DNA of 42,726 nt from a virus, in the IMG/VR virus record IMGVR_UViG_3300021197_000071, positions 1 through 42,726 of that record; one strand, given 5' to 3'. This document shows positions 21,390 to 32,200 of this stretch, one piece after another. The notes beneath the pieces were generated by a model. It made no database searches. It was not told where the DNA came from and saw only the letters and a list, made by a program, of their open reading frames with translations. Every line of letters starts with the position of its first letter. Position 1 is the first letter of the stretch. Both the position numbers and the translations under genes were made by a program.

Positions 21390-23767
21390 TGGCATCAGTA
21401 AAGTTAATAAAGTTTTTAGGTGAAGCTCCGAAGATTTCTTCAGAACTTCTACCAGATGGAGCAGCACAAAAAGCTTTTAATGTAAAGTTGTATTCAGGTG
21501 ACTTGTTGCCATACCGTACCCCTAAGGTTGTTGATAATACAGAACGTTCAGGTTCTACAATAAAAACTTTACATGCTTTACGAAATCCATCTACTAATGC
21601 TTTAGTATGGTTGTCTTTTACTAATGATGTAGATATTGCTTTTGCTTCTTCTTCTGAAGACGAGGAGCAACGGTTTTATTATTCAGGAGATGGTGTACCT
21701 AAAGTATCTAACTATGAGCTAGCTACTAATGGGTCAGAGCCTTACCCTGTTAACAATGGTTATTATGAGTTAGGTCTTCCGTTACCTGATGTAGCTCCTA
21801 CTAATACAGCAACATCTTTTTCTGTGGTAAGTGCAACTCATTATGAGCGTGACTCAGGAAACACAGCTACGTTTTATGGATCAGGAAACCATAACTTAAC
21901 TTCTGGTAATATAGTTAGTGTCAGAGACTTTGGGACTTCTGATGAAGCTAAATCATTTAATGCTACTAATGTAGAAGTTACTGTTCTTAATGCTACAGAC
22001 TTTCAATACTTTAGTCCCGGTGATCAAGTAGCTAAAACAGGAAACACTACAGGTAGAGCTGATCTTGCAGGTAACACACAGATTAGAACTTACATATATA
22101 CATGGATGACACCATGGGGTGAAGAATCTATTCCAAGTCTACCTTCTAATGAAACATATGTTAAAGAAGGTCAGACAAGTACAGTAGGCTCAATACCTAC
22201 TACTGCTCCTTCAGGTCAAAATTTTATTAGAGGTGTTAGAGTTTATCGAAGCGTAGTTTCTGCTTCTGTTACAGATTATTTTAGATTAGCTACATTATGG
22301 TATCCTACAGCTACAGCAAAAGTTAAACGTACATCTAATGTGTCAACTGTAACATTAGCTCATCCACATAATTTTATTAAAGGTGATAGATTTAAAATTA
22401 GTGGTCTTACAGGACAATCATCTTTTAACATTACAGATGGTATAGTTACAGCAGTAGTTGATGAATACGCATTTAGCTATACTCAAAATACTACAGATGT
22501 AGGAGAAACTGCAGATACATCTGGCACTTTGTTTCACGATGTTTCAGAATCTGTTAGTAACACAGCTAGGTATTGGGGTGATGGTAGTTATAATTTTACT
22601 GACGATTTTTCAGTTTCAGGACTTAGTTTTGTAGTTCCTTCTGAAGATTACGATCCACCTCCTGCAAACATGCAAGGACTTAAAGCGGGGCATAATAATA
22701 TTCTTGTAGGGTTTTTTGATAACCAACTTTGTTTTTCATTTCCTGATAAACCACATGCTTGGCCTGAAAAATATCGTATGACTTTTGAATCTGATATTGT
22801 AGCTATCCAACCAAATGCAGGTTATGTTACAGTTCTAACAAAAGAATATCCATATCAAGTATCTGGTAACGATCCGGCTACTATGGTTAGTTCGCGTATT
22901 GATACTTTATATCCATGTCTATCAAAACGATCTGTTGTTAATATGGGTTATGGTATTGTATGGGCTACTCATGGTGGACTTGCAGTATTTTCACCATCAA
23001 CTGGTATAGATTTAATTACTAAATTTGTTCATGATTGGGATACATGGGATGAAGAACTAGATCCTTCTACTCTTGTAGGTCATTTTTATAATGGTAAATA
23101 TTTTGGCTCCCATAGTAATGGATCATTTATATTTGAACGAGATGATAAAGTAGGTGGGTTTTTTGTAAACATTCAATACACTTTTACTGCTGCATTTACT
23201 GATCCAGAAGCTGGTACCATGTTTTATACTGGAGGTAATCTTGGTCATATTTTTGAGTGGGATTCTCCTACTGAAGTTTTATCTCCGTTAGAATGGAAAT
23301 CTAAAACACTAGTAACTAAAGATTATATTAACTTAGGTGCAGCTAGAGTTATAGCAGATTTTGAAACACCAGATGCTGAAGCAGAAAATATACAAAATTA
23401 TAACGGAACTGTGTCTGCTTTTAATAACGGTATATGGGCTAAATCAATCCAACTTGGTTGTATAAATGGGCCAACAGACTATTTAGATGCTGGTGTTAGG
23501 GTATCAAATTTAGCTCCTATGAATAGTTTTCCTGTAAATGGAGACGGACAAACCCGTAATTTAAAAGATTTATCTGGAGTTTTACCTGTAACATTTAAGT
23601 TGTTTGCGGATAAAGTTCTTATATTTCAAGCAACTGTGTCATCATCTGATATATTTAGATTGCCTACTGGCTACAGATCGGATACATTCGAAGTAGGTGT
23701 ATCTGGTTCGTCTAGAATACGAGCAATTCATTTTGGTGAAACACCTTACGGATTAAGGGCGGTATAA
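21389..23767 (+). CDS. Tail nozzle / tail tubular protein B-like (792 aa)
   Basis: The 792-residue, beta-rich protein fits the tail nozzle (gp12-like tubular protein B) of podoviruses. It starts with the typical 'KFLGEAPKISSELLPDGAAQ' and 'AFNVKLYSGDLLPYRTPKVV' block, in which phage nozzle proteins describe parameters of a propeller. An inserted beta domain lies at about 150-390. The middle and C-terminal parts repeat propeller strands (for example VGFFDNQLCFSFPDKPHAWP). No enzyme motif is seen. In sequence order it follows lysis genes and precedes internal virion genes. Confidence 0.8.
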   Translation: MASVKLIKFLGEAPKISSELLPDGAAQKAFNVKLYSGDLLPYRTPKVVDNTERSGSTIKTLHALRNPSTNALVWLSFTNDVDIAFASSSEDEEQRFYYSGDGVPKVSNYELATNGSEPYPVNNGYYELGLPLPDVAPTNTATSFSVVSATHYERDSGNTATFYGSGNHNLTSGNIVSVRDFGTSDEAKSFNATNVEVTVLNATDFQYFSPGDQVAKTGNTTGRADLAGNTQIRTYIYTWMTPWGEESIPSLPSNETYVKEGQTSTVGSIPTTAPSGQNFIRGVRVYRSVVSASVTDYFRLATLWYPTATAKVKRTSNVSTVTLAHPHNFIKGDRFKISGLTGQSSFNITDGIVTAVVDEYAFSYTQNTTDVGETADTSGTLFHDVSESVSNTARYWGDGSYNFTDDFSVSGLSFVVPSEDYDPPPANMQGLKAGHNNILVGFFDNQLCFSFPDKPHAWPEKYRMTFESDIVAIQPNAGYVTVLTKEYPYQVSGNDPATMVSSRIDTLYPCLSKRSVVNMGYGIVWATHGGLAVFSPSTGIDLITKFVHDWDTWDEELDPSTLVGHFYNGKYFGSHSNGSFIFERDDKVGGFFVNIQYTFTAAFTDPEAGTMFYTGGNLGHIFEWDSPTEVLSPLEWKSKTLVTKDYINLGAARVIADFETPDAEAENIQNYNGTVSAFNNGIWAKSIQLGCINGPTDYLDAGVRVSNLAPMNSFPVNGDGQTRNLKDLSGVLPVTFKLFADKVLIFQATVSSSDIFRLPTGYRSDTFEVGVSGSSRIRAIHFGETPYGLRAV

Positions 23768-23768
23768 T

Positions 23769-24119
23769 ATGGCAAGGTTTACAGCAATTCCAGCAGTGCC
23801 ACAAGGGGGTATAACTGACTGGCAAAGTATTTTGATTAGTTCTGTAAAAGAAAATGTAGAACTATTAACAGGACTTCGTGGTGAATCTGACCTACAGAGT
23901 AAAGCTATTACTCGTGGTCAAGTTACCATTAAGGAAATGTCTGAACAAGACATGAAACAAGTAAGTGCAAAAGGCGCTGGGTTTACAATTAGTAGTCAAG
24001 AGGTGGCAGGTCTTGATGATTATGGTAAACTTATTACAGACGTACAAACTTTAGCTAATGATTTAGCATTAACTAGAGCTGTGTTAAATGCACTTATTAG
24101 ACAAATAAAAGGAGAATAG
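23769..24119 (+). CDS. Small structural hypothetical protein (116 aa)
   Basis: A 116-residue protein one base after the nozzle stop. It begins MARFTAIPAVPQGGITDWQS, then is largely helical (LISSVKENVELLTGLRGESD; LANDLALTRAVLNALIRQIK). Its place directly behind the nozzle gene, and its short N-terminal strand followed by helices, suggest a minor tail component or chaperone. Not recognised by family. Confidence 0.65.
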   Translation: MARFTAIPAVPQGGITDWQSILISSVKENVELLTGLRGESDLQSKAITRGQVTIKEMSEQDMKQVSAKGAGFTISSQEVAGLDDYGKLITDVQTLANDLALTRAVLNALIRQIKGE

Positions 24120-24123
24120 AGTT

Positions 24124-24990
24124 ATGGCTAACTATACCAATGATACGAATGTTGGAATGGATACTGCTAGCGCAACTGCATCCGACCAAGTCGGTGGTGG
24201 TGTAGTTGGAGCTATGGGTGCTGTTCCTTCGTCAACTTCTTTGGATTTGCCTCCGGCGATTCAAAGTTTAATTGACATGCCTGCAGCAGGAGTTGCTTCA
24301 GGTGCTATAAGACCAATCCAAACAGGCACTGTTGCACAAGATCCAAACTATGCAGCTTTGGATTTTAGAATGCAACCAACTTATGAAGAAGGTGGAATGG
24401 TAGGGCCGGGCGGAATGCCTATGCGTCCTGCAGGTGTACAACCTCAGCAAGGTGCTGCAGTAAATCCTCAAATGTTGGATATGCAAGTTAATGAAATAAT
24501 GTCCCAAAACCCAGAAGCGGTAGCAAGGATAAGAGCAGGTATTGAGGCAGGTATTCAATCAGGAGAATTAGACGCTAATGAATTAAATACAATTATTCAG
24601 CTAGCTAAAACTGTAATGCAGAATCCTGAAATGTACCCACAAATTAGACAGATGGCTATTTCTAGGGGGATTGCTACAGAAGCTGATCTTCCTGCACAAT
24701 TTGACCAAGGACTTGTTATGGCAATTATTGCAGCAGGTAAGTCTATGGAAGCTGATGTGCAGATAGAAGGAGGACAAGCTCCTATGCCACAACCACCAGT
24801 TCAAGAAATGGAATTTGGTGGAATGGTTAATGGCCCATCTCATGATCAAGGCGGTGTTCGTGTAAAAATGAAAGGCGGCGGTGAGATTGAAGTTGAAGGT
24901 GGTGAGTATGTTATCCCTAAAGATGTTGTCAAAAAGAAAGGTACAGATTTTTTTGATAAAATGTTACAAGCTGAAAAGGATAAAGCATGA
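24124..24990 (+). CDS. Hypothetical virion-region protein (288 aa)
   Basis: A 288-residue, Gly/Met/Pro/Gln-rich protein. The N-terminal third is low complexity with YEEGGMVGPGGMPMRPAG (about 86-103). The centre is helical (MLDMQVNEIMSQNPEAVARI), and the C-terminus has MVNGPSHDQGGVRVKMKGGG followed by EVEGGEYVIPKDVVKKKGTD and a charged helix. The 'GGEYVIPxDVV...G..FFDKML' ending is one I associate with proteins of unknown function in marine podovirus tail clusters. Possibly an internal or tail protein. It overlaps the GNAT-like gene by 4 nt. Confidence 0.65.
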   Translation: MANYTNDTNVGMDTASATASDQVGGGVVGAMGAVPSSTSLDLPPAIQSLIDMPAAGVASGAIRPIQTGTVAQDPNYAALDFRMQPTYEEGGMVGPGGMPMRPAGVQPQQGAAVNPQMLDMQVNEIMSQNPEAVARIRAGIEAGIQSGELDANELNTIIQLAKTVMQNPEMYPQIRQMAISRGIATEADLPAQFDQGLVMAIIAAGKSMEADVQIEGGQAPMPQPPVQEMEFGGMVNGPSHDQGGVRVKMKGGGEIEVEGGEYVIPKDVVKKKGTDFFDKMLQAEKDKA

Positions 24991-25475
24991 GTTTACAAGT
25001 AGTGGAAAAAGAAACAATACAAACTCCAGAGCTTAAGTATGAAGCTCAACTTCTATCAACAAAAGAATTGATAGATAAATACTGGGGTCAGTGTGTGCCA
25101 CTTCTTGACGAGTGTATTAAACGTGCGATGCACGGCGAAATGCTTGTAGAGGATTTATATACCAGAGCCATGAAAGGTGAGGTATTTACAATCGTTGCTA
25201 AAAACGATGAAACTGAAGTTCCAACTGTTAAGTTAGTTATTGTGTTGGAACTTGTAACGTACCCTAGATTTACAGCGATGAACGTTGTAGCTTTAGGTGG
25301 TAAAGATTTAAAAAACCTGATACAACAACATTGGAAAGATGTTTGTAGTTGGGCAAAAATCTGCGGTGTAAAACAAATAGAATGTTCAGTACACCCAGCC
25401 ATGGAAAGAATTTTAACACCGCAAGGTTTTGAAAAGAAGTATGTTCAACTACGACAGGATTTAACGGAGGTCTAA
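24987..25475 (+). CDS. GNAT-like acetyltransferase-fold protein (162 aa)
   Basis: A 162-residue protein with the length and order of small GNAT-fold proteins that sit in podovirus tail/internal-protein clusters: an N-terminal helix (KELIDKYWGQCVPLLDECIK), a helix with LVEDLYTRAMKGEVFTIVAK, strands around TVKLVIVLELVTYP, and 'WAKICGVKQIECSVHPAMER' then 'LTPQGFEKKYVQLRQDL'. A clear acetyl-CoA loop (Q/RxxGxG/A) is not evident, so catalytic activity is doubtful and the fold may have been reused structurally. Coupled to the 288-residue gene. Confidence 0.6.
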   Translation: MSLQVVEKETIQTPELKYEAQLLSTKELIDKYWGQCVPLLDECIKRAMHGEMLVEDLYTRAMKGEVFTIVAKNDETEVPTVKLVIVLELVTYPRFTAMNVVALGGKDLKNLIQQHWKDVCSWAKICGVKQIECSVHPAMERILTPQGFEKKYVQLRQDLTEV

Positions 25476-25477
25476 TT

Positions 25478-26779
25478 ATGCAAACTATAAACCCACTAGT
25501 AGTTTCAGTTGGCCCTGCAGCTGGTACTACTCCAATATATCCTACACAGCTCATAGAGCATGGTGGAGGAGTTAAGAAAGTTATCGCTGTAGCAGCTATG
25601 GTAATTATACCTGTAGCAGCTCCGGCTATCGCAAGTTCAATCGCAGCATCTTCGCTTGTTAGTGCAAGTGTTGCAGCAGCTATGACTAGTACAGCTGGAG
25701 CTGTTGTAAGTTCAGCTATTGTAGGCGCAGGACTTGGCGCAATAACAGCAAAAGTCACAGGTACTAGTGTAAAAGCAGGTGCTATTGGAGGTGCTCTTGG
25801 TGGCGCATTCGGTGGATACCGTTCTGCTAGCGCTGGCACATTTGGTACACCACAAGGTGGTATTAGTGCTACTGCCGATAGAACCCTTGGTACTAACTTC
25901 AGCGGAGCAAATACTGCAACTGACACTAGCACATTAACTACTGGCGTCGATGGTAATCCAACTGGCGGTAATCTAGGTGGAGATCAAGTTCTTAATACTT
26001 CAACAGATGCAGTTGTAGGTGAAGCTGGTAAACAAACATTTATGGAAAAAATGGCATCAGTTCCATCTAAGATAGCTGATAAGATTACTAATCCAGATAC
26101 CCTTGCTAACCTAACACTACAAGCAGGTGGTCAGTTGTTGGCTACAACTTTGGTTCCTCCGGGATCAATGCCAGAACTGTCAGCAGAAGAACAACAAGTT
26201 CTAGAAGAATATAAAGCAGAACTTGCAGACCTTAAACAAAACAATGAGGCTGCATTTAATGCTAAGATGGATGCTTCTAAACAGTTCCTTGTACAAGCAG
26301 GCTACTTCTCTCCAGAATATTTTGGACTTCAGTCAGCAAACAAAGCTGCTACAGACCAAGAACGTAAACTACGAGAGTACAGACGTACAGCTGGGTTAAC
26401 AAGCTTTAGAAATACTGGTATGAGTGCTGCAGAAGAAAGACGTGCTGCTTTAGATAGTGGTAGAAATGTTCAATCTGCTTATGACTCAGGTTTCCAAAAA
26501 GGTATGACTGCACAGAACCAAGCTTTGACAACAGGTTATGGTATGATTCCTTCAGGAGATGCTAGTTATGCAAATGCTTTAGCAGGTCTAGCAAATACTT
26601 ATAGTGGTCTACGATCACAACAAGATAAGAAACGTGAAAATATTGCCGAGTTCTTTGGTGGCCTTAATACTGCTTCAGGTAATTCTAAAGAAGATGAGGA
26701 AAAACTAAAGAAAACTAAAAAAGATGGTGAAGCACCTATAGGTGGTTTAAATCTTAATGGTAATACAGCATTCGGGTAG
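25478..26779 (+). CDS. Internal virion protein, gp14-like (433 aa)
   Basis: A 433-residue protein with an extended Ala/Val/Gly-rich hydrophobic N-terminal part (about 35-110: VIAVAAMVIIPVAAPAIASS; GAIGGALGGAFGG), then a helical, charged part (about 245-330: EEQQVLEEYKAELADLKQNN; ATDQERKLREYRRTAGLTSF). Position before the transglycosylase and giant gene, and this mix of membrane-seeking and helical regions, match the smallest of the three ejection proteins of T7-like phages, which forms an outer-membrane pore. The tail ends Lys/Glu-rich. Confidence 0.65.
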   Translation: MQTINPLVVSVGPAAGTTPIYPTQLIEHGGGVKKVIAVAAMVIIPVAAPAIASSIAASSLVSASVAAAMTSTAGAVVSSAIVGAGLGAITAKVTGTSVKAGAIGGALGGAFGGYRSASAGTFGTPQGGISATADRTLGTNFSGANTATDTSTLTTGVDGNPTGGNLGGDQVLNTSTDAVVGEAGKQTFMEKMASVPSKIADKITNPDTLANLTLQAGGQLLATTLVPPGSMPELSAEEQQVLEEYKAELADLKQNNEAAFNAKMDASKQFLVQAGYFSPEYFGLQSANKAATDQERKLREYRRTAGLTSFRNTGMSAAEERRAALDSGRNVQSAYDSGFQKGMTAQNQALTTGYGMIPSGDASYANALAGLANTYSGLRSQQDKKRENIAEFFGGLNTASGNSKEDEEKLKKTKKDGEAPIGGLNLNGNTAFG

Positions 26780-26788
26780 GGAGGAATC

Positions 26789-29284
26789 ATGGCAAGCTTT
26801 GGATCATTTTTAGGAACAGCACTTGGCACAGACCCTCAAGCTTTTCAAAGAGGTGCTGAGAATCAACTGAAACTTCAGGCACTGCAGAGGGCTGAACAAG
26901 ATCGTCTGAACCTAAAAAACTATGCTCCAAACCAAATGAACCTTGGTGTTAATCTGCGTGAGACACCTAATCTTGATTCTTCAAAGTTTGGCTCAGACCA
27001 GTTATTTATTGAGCCACCTAAAAAAGTAGAACCAGAAGTAGTAAAACCTATTGATGTTCCAAAGGTAGAGGAGAATATTACTGAAGAATCTATTGTTGGT
27101 GATGACCAAACTGTTATTGATAACCAAGAAACAAATATTCCATCTACACTAGTCCTACCTAATTTTGATGCTGATGCTGACCGAGATATGTCTAAGATAG
27201 GTGTAAGTAAAACACCTGACATTACTCAAATAGACCCAGAATCTTCTCAGTTTATACAATCAATAGATAAGTTATTTGCCGATGGTAATTTTCAAGGTAT
27301 TATGAGTAGCATCCAAACTCGTATCGCTACGGGTTATGGAGATATGCTTGCAGGTTCTCCTGCTGGTAGAGCATGGGGTTGGCTTACTGATAGTCCTGAT
27401 GAAGTAGCAAAACGAAAAGATAGTAAATCAGCACTCGATTGGTTTCAATCAGATGAAGCAAGAAGGTACTTTGAGCAAAACCCAAATGAACTAACAGGAG
27501 CAGCGGCAGACCCAATCGGGTTTCATAAAACATTTATTGCAGATGCACCTGCTCGTAAAGAAATAAAAATTAACGAAGAATCTGAAGAAAAAGCTAATAC
27601 ATTAATAGCTAATACACTTAACAGTTTAACTGACGGTTTATCTACATCTACTTCTGTGGATGTTAGTCAGATGTCAGACCTATTAGGTCTTGATAAATTC
27701 ATGGCTCTATCTGTTCTTGGAGTAGAATCCAATTTTGGTAGAAATTTATCTGACGCTGGAGCAGGCGCACAAGGTGCTATGCAGGTTATGCCCGGTACTT
27801 TTGATCAGATGAAAGCATGGTACACAAACCCTGCTAATATTGAAAAATATAATATATCACCTAGAGTAGTAGATATAGCTAGACGACTTAATCCAAAGTC
27901 TGCACAGATGCAAACTATGGCTGGTCTAATGTACTTAAAATACGGTGAGTATATTGGTGTACCTAAGAACTTGCTTGCTGCAGGTTATCAAGGTGGTATG
28001 GAAACTGTTAAGAAAAACGGTCAACCTAGCTCAGCTAATGATGGAAACCTAACAAACGTAGATTATAACCGAGCTGTTATTGAAGTTTATAACAGCATGG
28101 TATCTCAATTTGGCCCTGTAGTTAAACAAGATAATGTTGAAACAGCTAATCTTACTACTGACAACAAAGTAGCAGGAGTTGTAACAGACGATACTAAAAC
28201 TACAAATGCAGGTGTAGATACCAGCACTCTTATAGAAGGTGCTATAACTAACGATATAGAAAAAGGTAAAGCAGATAAATTTTTTGCTGATGAAGCTAAG
28301 TCTGATAATACTACAAACACAGCAGTAGCTAGTGAGAATGTAAGTTCGTTAGAAGTAGTAGGTACCGAAGTAGTTACACCTAATGATTCTAACATTACTA
28401 ATGGAGATGTAGAAAAAGCAGGAGAAGTTAACTCTCCAGCTATCTATATTGAAAATCCTTCTAAAGTTGGGTTTGATATGCAACAAGCTCAAAAAACTAG
28501 AGAAGAAGCTGTTAGAGCATTTAACCTAGTTAACAGACAAGTTGCAGATTACCAACGTCTTGCTGAGATATACAGAGTATCAGGCTCAATGGATAAATAC
28601 TTTGAGTATAAAAGTTTAGCCGAGCAGGCATATAGTAATGCACTAGCTTCTAGAGATGCAGTTACCAAATTAGACAATAGTATGGTATATCTACAAGGTA
28701 TGCAGGGTCTTAATGATTTAAGGTTTGGTAATAATACAAACAGATTATCTCAAGTTTGGTCTATGTACTCAGGCAGAGATGTAAGAGTTGTACCTCGTTC
28801 AGACGGATTGTTTAATATTATGATGGATGGAGAAACCATTTCTGAAGGTGTAAGCCAACGAGATGTTGGACACCTAGCTCAACTTCAGTTTGATTCTAGT
28901 TATAGAGAAACTGTTAAAGCAGCAGCAAGTGAGCGAAGTTCTAAACTATTTGATCAATCACTTGATGTTAATATGGAACAAGTCAAGATGCTCAATGAGC
29001 TAACTATCGAGAAGTTTAAAGCTAGAGCAGCAAATATGCTTGAAACACTTAAACAAGTAGGTGCAGAATTTAAAGCTATCGGTGATGGTTCAGGAAAAGG
29101 TATTGTACAAAAAGGTGGTGAAATATACTTGTTTGATCCTATGATGGAATATACTAAACCAAACTCTGATGAGAAAGAATACAGACCGGGATTGAAAAAA
29201 CTTTCAATGGGAGAAGCAACAGCTTTGCTGAGTGGTAATGCGTATGCAGAAGGTGATGCAGTTAAAGAAGTATTGGAGAAATAG
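26789..29284 (+). CDS. Internal virion protein with lytic transglycosylase domain (831 aa)
   Basis: The 831-residue protein carries an SLT-type lytic transglycosylase domain at about residues 295-410: catalytic Glu313 in VLGVESNFGR, then GAMQVMPGTFDQMKAW (329-344) and MQTMAGLMYLKYGEYIGVPK. It probably cuts the cell wall locally when ejected with DNA. The N-terminal part (about 1-130) is acidic and disordered; residues about 450-560 are Thr/Asn/Asp-rich linker; the C-terminal third is coiled coil (QQAQKTREEAVRAFNLVNRQ). It lies directly before the giant gene, like gp15/gp16 of T7-type phages, and abuts its ATG. Confidence 0.85.
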   Translation: MASFGSFLGTALGTDPQAFQRGAENQLKLQALQRAEQDRLNLKNYAPNQMNLGVNLRETPNLDSSKFGSDQLFIEPPKKVEPEVVKPIDVPKVEENITEESIVGDDQTVIDNQETNIPSTLVLPNFDADADRDMSKIGVSKTPDITQIDPESSQFIQSIDKLFADGNFQGIMSSIQTRIATGYGDMLAGSPAGRAWGWLTDSPDEVAKRKDSKSALDWFQSDEARRYFEQNPNELTGAAADPIGFHKTFIADAPARKEIKINEESEEKANTLIANTLNSLTDGLSTSTSVDVSQMSDLLGLDKFMALSVLGVESNFGRNLSDAGAGAQGAMQVMPGTFDQMKAWYTNPANIEKYNISPRVVDIARRLNPKSAQMQTMAGLMYLKYGEYIGVPKNLLAAGYQGGMETVKKNGQPSSANDGNLTNVDYNRAVIEVYNSMVSQFGPVVKQDNVETANLTTDNKVAGVVTDDTKTTNAGVDTSTLIEGAITNDIEKGKADKFFADEAKSDNTTNTAVASENVSSLEVVGTEVVTPNDSNITNGDVEKAGEVNSPAIYIENPSKVGFDMQQAQKTREEAVRAFNLVNRQVADYQRLAEIYRVSGSMDKYFEYKSLAEQAYSNALASRDAVTKLDNSMVYLQGMQGLNDLRFGNNTNRLSQVWSMYSGRDVRVVPRSDGLFNIMMDGETISEGVSQRDVGHLAQLQFDSSYRETVKAAASERSSKLFDQSLDVNMEQVKMLNELTIEKFKARAANMLETLKQVGAEFKAIGDGSGKGIVQKGGEIYLFDPMMEYTKPNSDEKEYRPGLKKLSMGEATALLSGNAYAEGDAVKEVLEK

Positions 29285-32200
29285 ATGGCAAAGGCGGGAC
29301 TTTCATTAGGCGCACCGCTTAATGCAATGGACATAAACCCAATAGGGAATCCGTATGACCCTACGCCTAGCAGTGGTCTATCATCACTTAATAATAATTT
29401 AGCAGACACAGCAGCCTTAGGAGAACTTGCATTAGAGAATGCTAATCTTGGTGTACCTGATCTTAAGCCACCACAAGGTACTGGCCCGTCAGTTCTATAT
29501 AGTCCTTCAACTAACAAGATGTTTGTTAATGGTGCATTGTTTGATGCTGATGATTCACAATCAGCACTAGATTCAGTACCATTTGTTAAAGAGTCTAGGA
29601 AAGAAGCTCCTGCTGGTTTTGACTGGCAAGAAGTTTCACCACAAAATTACAACGAATACATAAAAAATATTAACGACCCCGGTCTTGGTCAGTTGATGGC
29701 TCGTAACTTTGAGATAGGTGGTAGTAATCTAAAACTACTAGCTGGTCGAGGTATGCAATTTCTTGGTGCTGAAGACACAGGTCAAGAATGGGTAAACGAT
29801 GCTGTCTCAGAACTTTATTACAATCAACCATATCAACGTGAATTTACTAGTATTGAGTTTGGCGATGATAAATCCCATGGTGCAATCGATTGGTTTGTAG
29901 CTAACCTTGCTCAGCAAGGGCCAATGCTTATCGAATCTATTGTTACTACGCTTGCAGGTGCAGGCGCAGGTGCTGTAGCAGGTGGTGGTGCTAATCCATT
30001 TACTGCAGTAGGTGGTGGTATCATGGCATTTATGGGTAAAGAAACTTTTAAACAAAGTGTTCTTGCCGCCGCTAAGAAATATATGAAAGGACAAGCTCTT
30101 ACTAATGGTGAGAGAAAACTCCTTCGTGAAGTTGCAGGACTTACAGGTGCTGCTCAGATTAAAAACCCTAAAGCTTTTATTGTTAATCCTGCAGGACAAG
30201 CAGTTCTTAAAAGAAACACTGCCGCAATTAGGTCACAAATAGACGATGCAGTATTATCAGGAGCAAAAACAGCCGCAAAAGGTGGCCGAAATCAGGCACT
30301 AGTAGGTGGCGGATTCCTAGGTAATCTTGGTGGTTCATACGCTTTAGGTGTATCAGATATTTATGGTGAAGTACGAGACACAGGTGTAGGTGATAGAGGC
30401 ACAGCACTACTAGGTGCTATACCTTATGCTGCACTAGAAACACTTCCAGAGTTTATTTTAGCAGGTAGAATCTTAGGCTTGCCAAATTCTGCGTTATCTC
30501 CAGCTGGTATGGCTAGAGGTGGTATTGCTAAGCGAGCAGGTAAAGGCTTCGCTGTTGGTGGTACACTAGAAGGTCTTACTGAACTAGGGCAAGAGAGTAT
30601 TCTCTTAGCTGCTACGAATCAGTTTGGAGACGCAGAAATTGGTAAAAGGTTAATCAACGCATTTGCTGCAGGCTTTGCAGTAGGTGGCCCAATAGGTTCA
30701 CTAGCCAATCTTAAAAGAGGGGAACCAACTAATCTTCTTAAAACAGATGACAATCCAGAACCGGGTAATGCTCTAGTTCCTATAGATCCAGAGAACCCGA
30801 ATCCTAGTCCTCTAGAAGGTCAGGTGTTAGGGCCGGAAGCTCCTCCCTCTCCTGTTGCGCTCCCTGCTCCTTCTAGAGGGCAACTTCCTGCCCCTATACC
30901 TCCTGTTACACAAGTGGGTCAACAACCTGATTTTGTAGCTGGACAAGAAACAAGACAAGGAACTGCCGCAGATATTCCTGTACAGGTAAATGCTCCTGTT
31001 ATTCCTGCTGCTCAGTCAGGACAACAAGGACTACTAAATGTTTTTGGGGATGAACCAACCACAGCTACTGAAATTCAATCTAGAATGGAACCTACTGGTA
31101 CTAATAACTCAGTAGAAGAAGCTCTTAATAATACAGCACAGACTACTAATGCTCAACAACTAGAACTTCCATTAGAAGATCCAACTATTTCTGCAGTTAA
31201 ACAGACTGCTCAACAGCCTGAAGCACAAGAAACTGCTATGGGTCAGCAGATGTTACAAGCTGCTACAATTCGTGAGAATGTATTAAAACAAGAATCTGAA
31301 CAGGCTAGACTAGAAGCTGAGCAAGCTAAACTAGAAGCTGAACAAGAAAGAACTAGAGCTGAGCGTCAGCGTCAGTTTGATGAGGCTCTACAACAAAGAC
31401 TAAGACAACAGGTACAAGAACTAGAAACCGCTAGAGTTGAACAGATTCTAGCTGATAATGAAAGGCTAGCTGATGAAAATGCTCAGCTAAGAATGCCTAC
31501 AGTTCCTGCTGTAAGACAACCAATTCAGCCAAGTTTGCCGGGATTTGCCATACCATATGGTGAAAGACGACTACGTCAACGTGTGGCCGAAAGGTCACAA
31601 CCTGTTGCCGAAATACAACAACCTACTGCCGCTGAGCTTGAGCAAGCTGGCCAACTGCCATTACCTTTTGATGAGCCTGCAGCAGCTAACCTAAGGAGGG
31701 GAGATGCCGTACAAGAGCGAAGCACAGAAGAAGTGGATGGAAGCCAACAGGCCAGACCTAGCGAAGGAGTTCAAGAAGGAGACACCCAAGAACGCCCAGT
31801 TACCACAACGGCTAGGAAAGCCGAGCGACTCCGAAAGACGCCGGTTAGCGAGGTTGCTCGCCAAGAACAAATCACGGACGCAACTATCGAAAGGGCTGAC
31901 AGACGGGCTGCGCAACCAACAGATCAAACACAACAAACAAGGGAACAGGATAGGCAAGAAGTCACTAGTGTAGATGATACTGCTTATGCTTCACCTTATG
32001 AAGCTTGGGAAGATATGGCGGTTACAGATATACCTCTTGATGATCTCCCGGTAGCTTCAAGACAAGCATTTGAGAACTTAGTGTCAAGTGGTGCTGTTAC
32101 ATATGAACAAACAAAAGACATATATGATAAAGCTCGTGGTGAAATGGAGCTTACTCCACTGCAAGAATTAGAAGAAGCTGTAACATTTCTTGAGACAGCT

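Noticed and set aside
31691-31957. Open frame on the minus strand across the overprinted segment
   Set aside because: It mirrors the stop-poor GC-rich stretch, has no good ribosome site and lies in no leftward operon.
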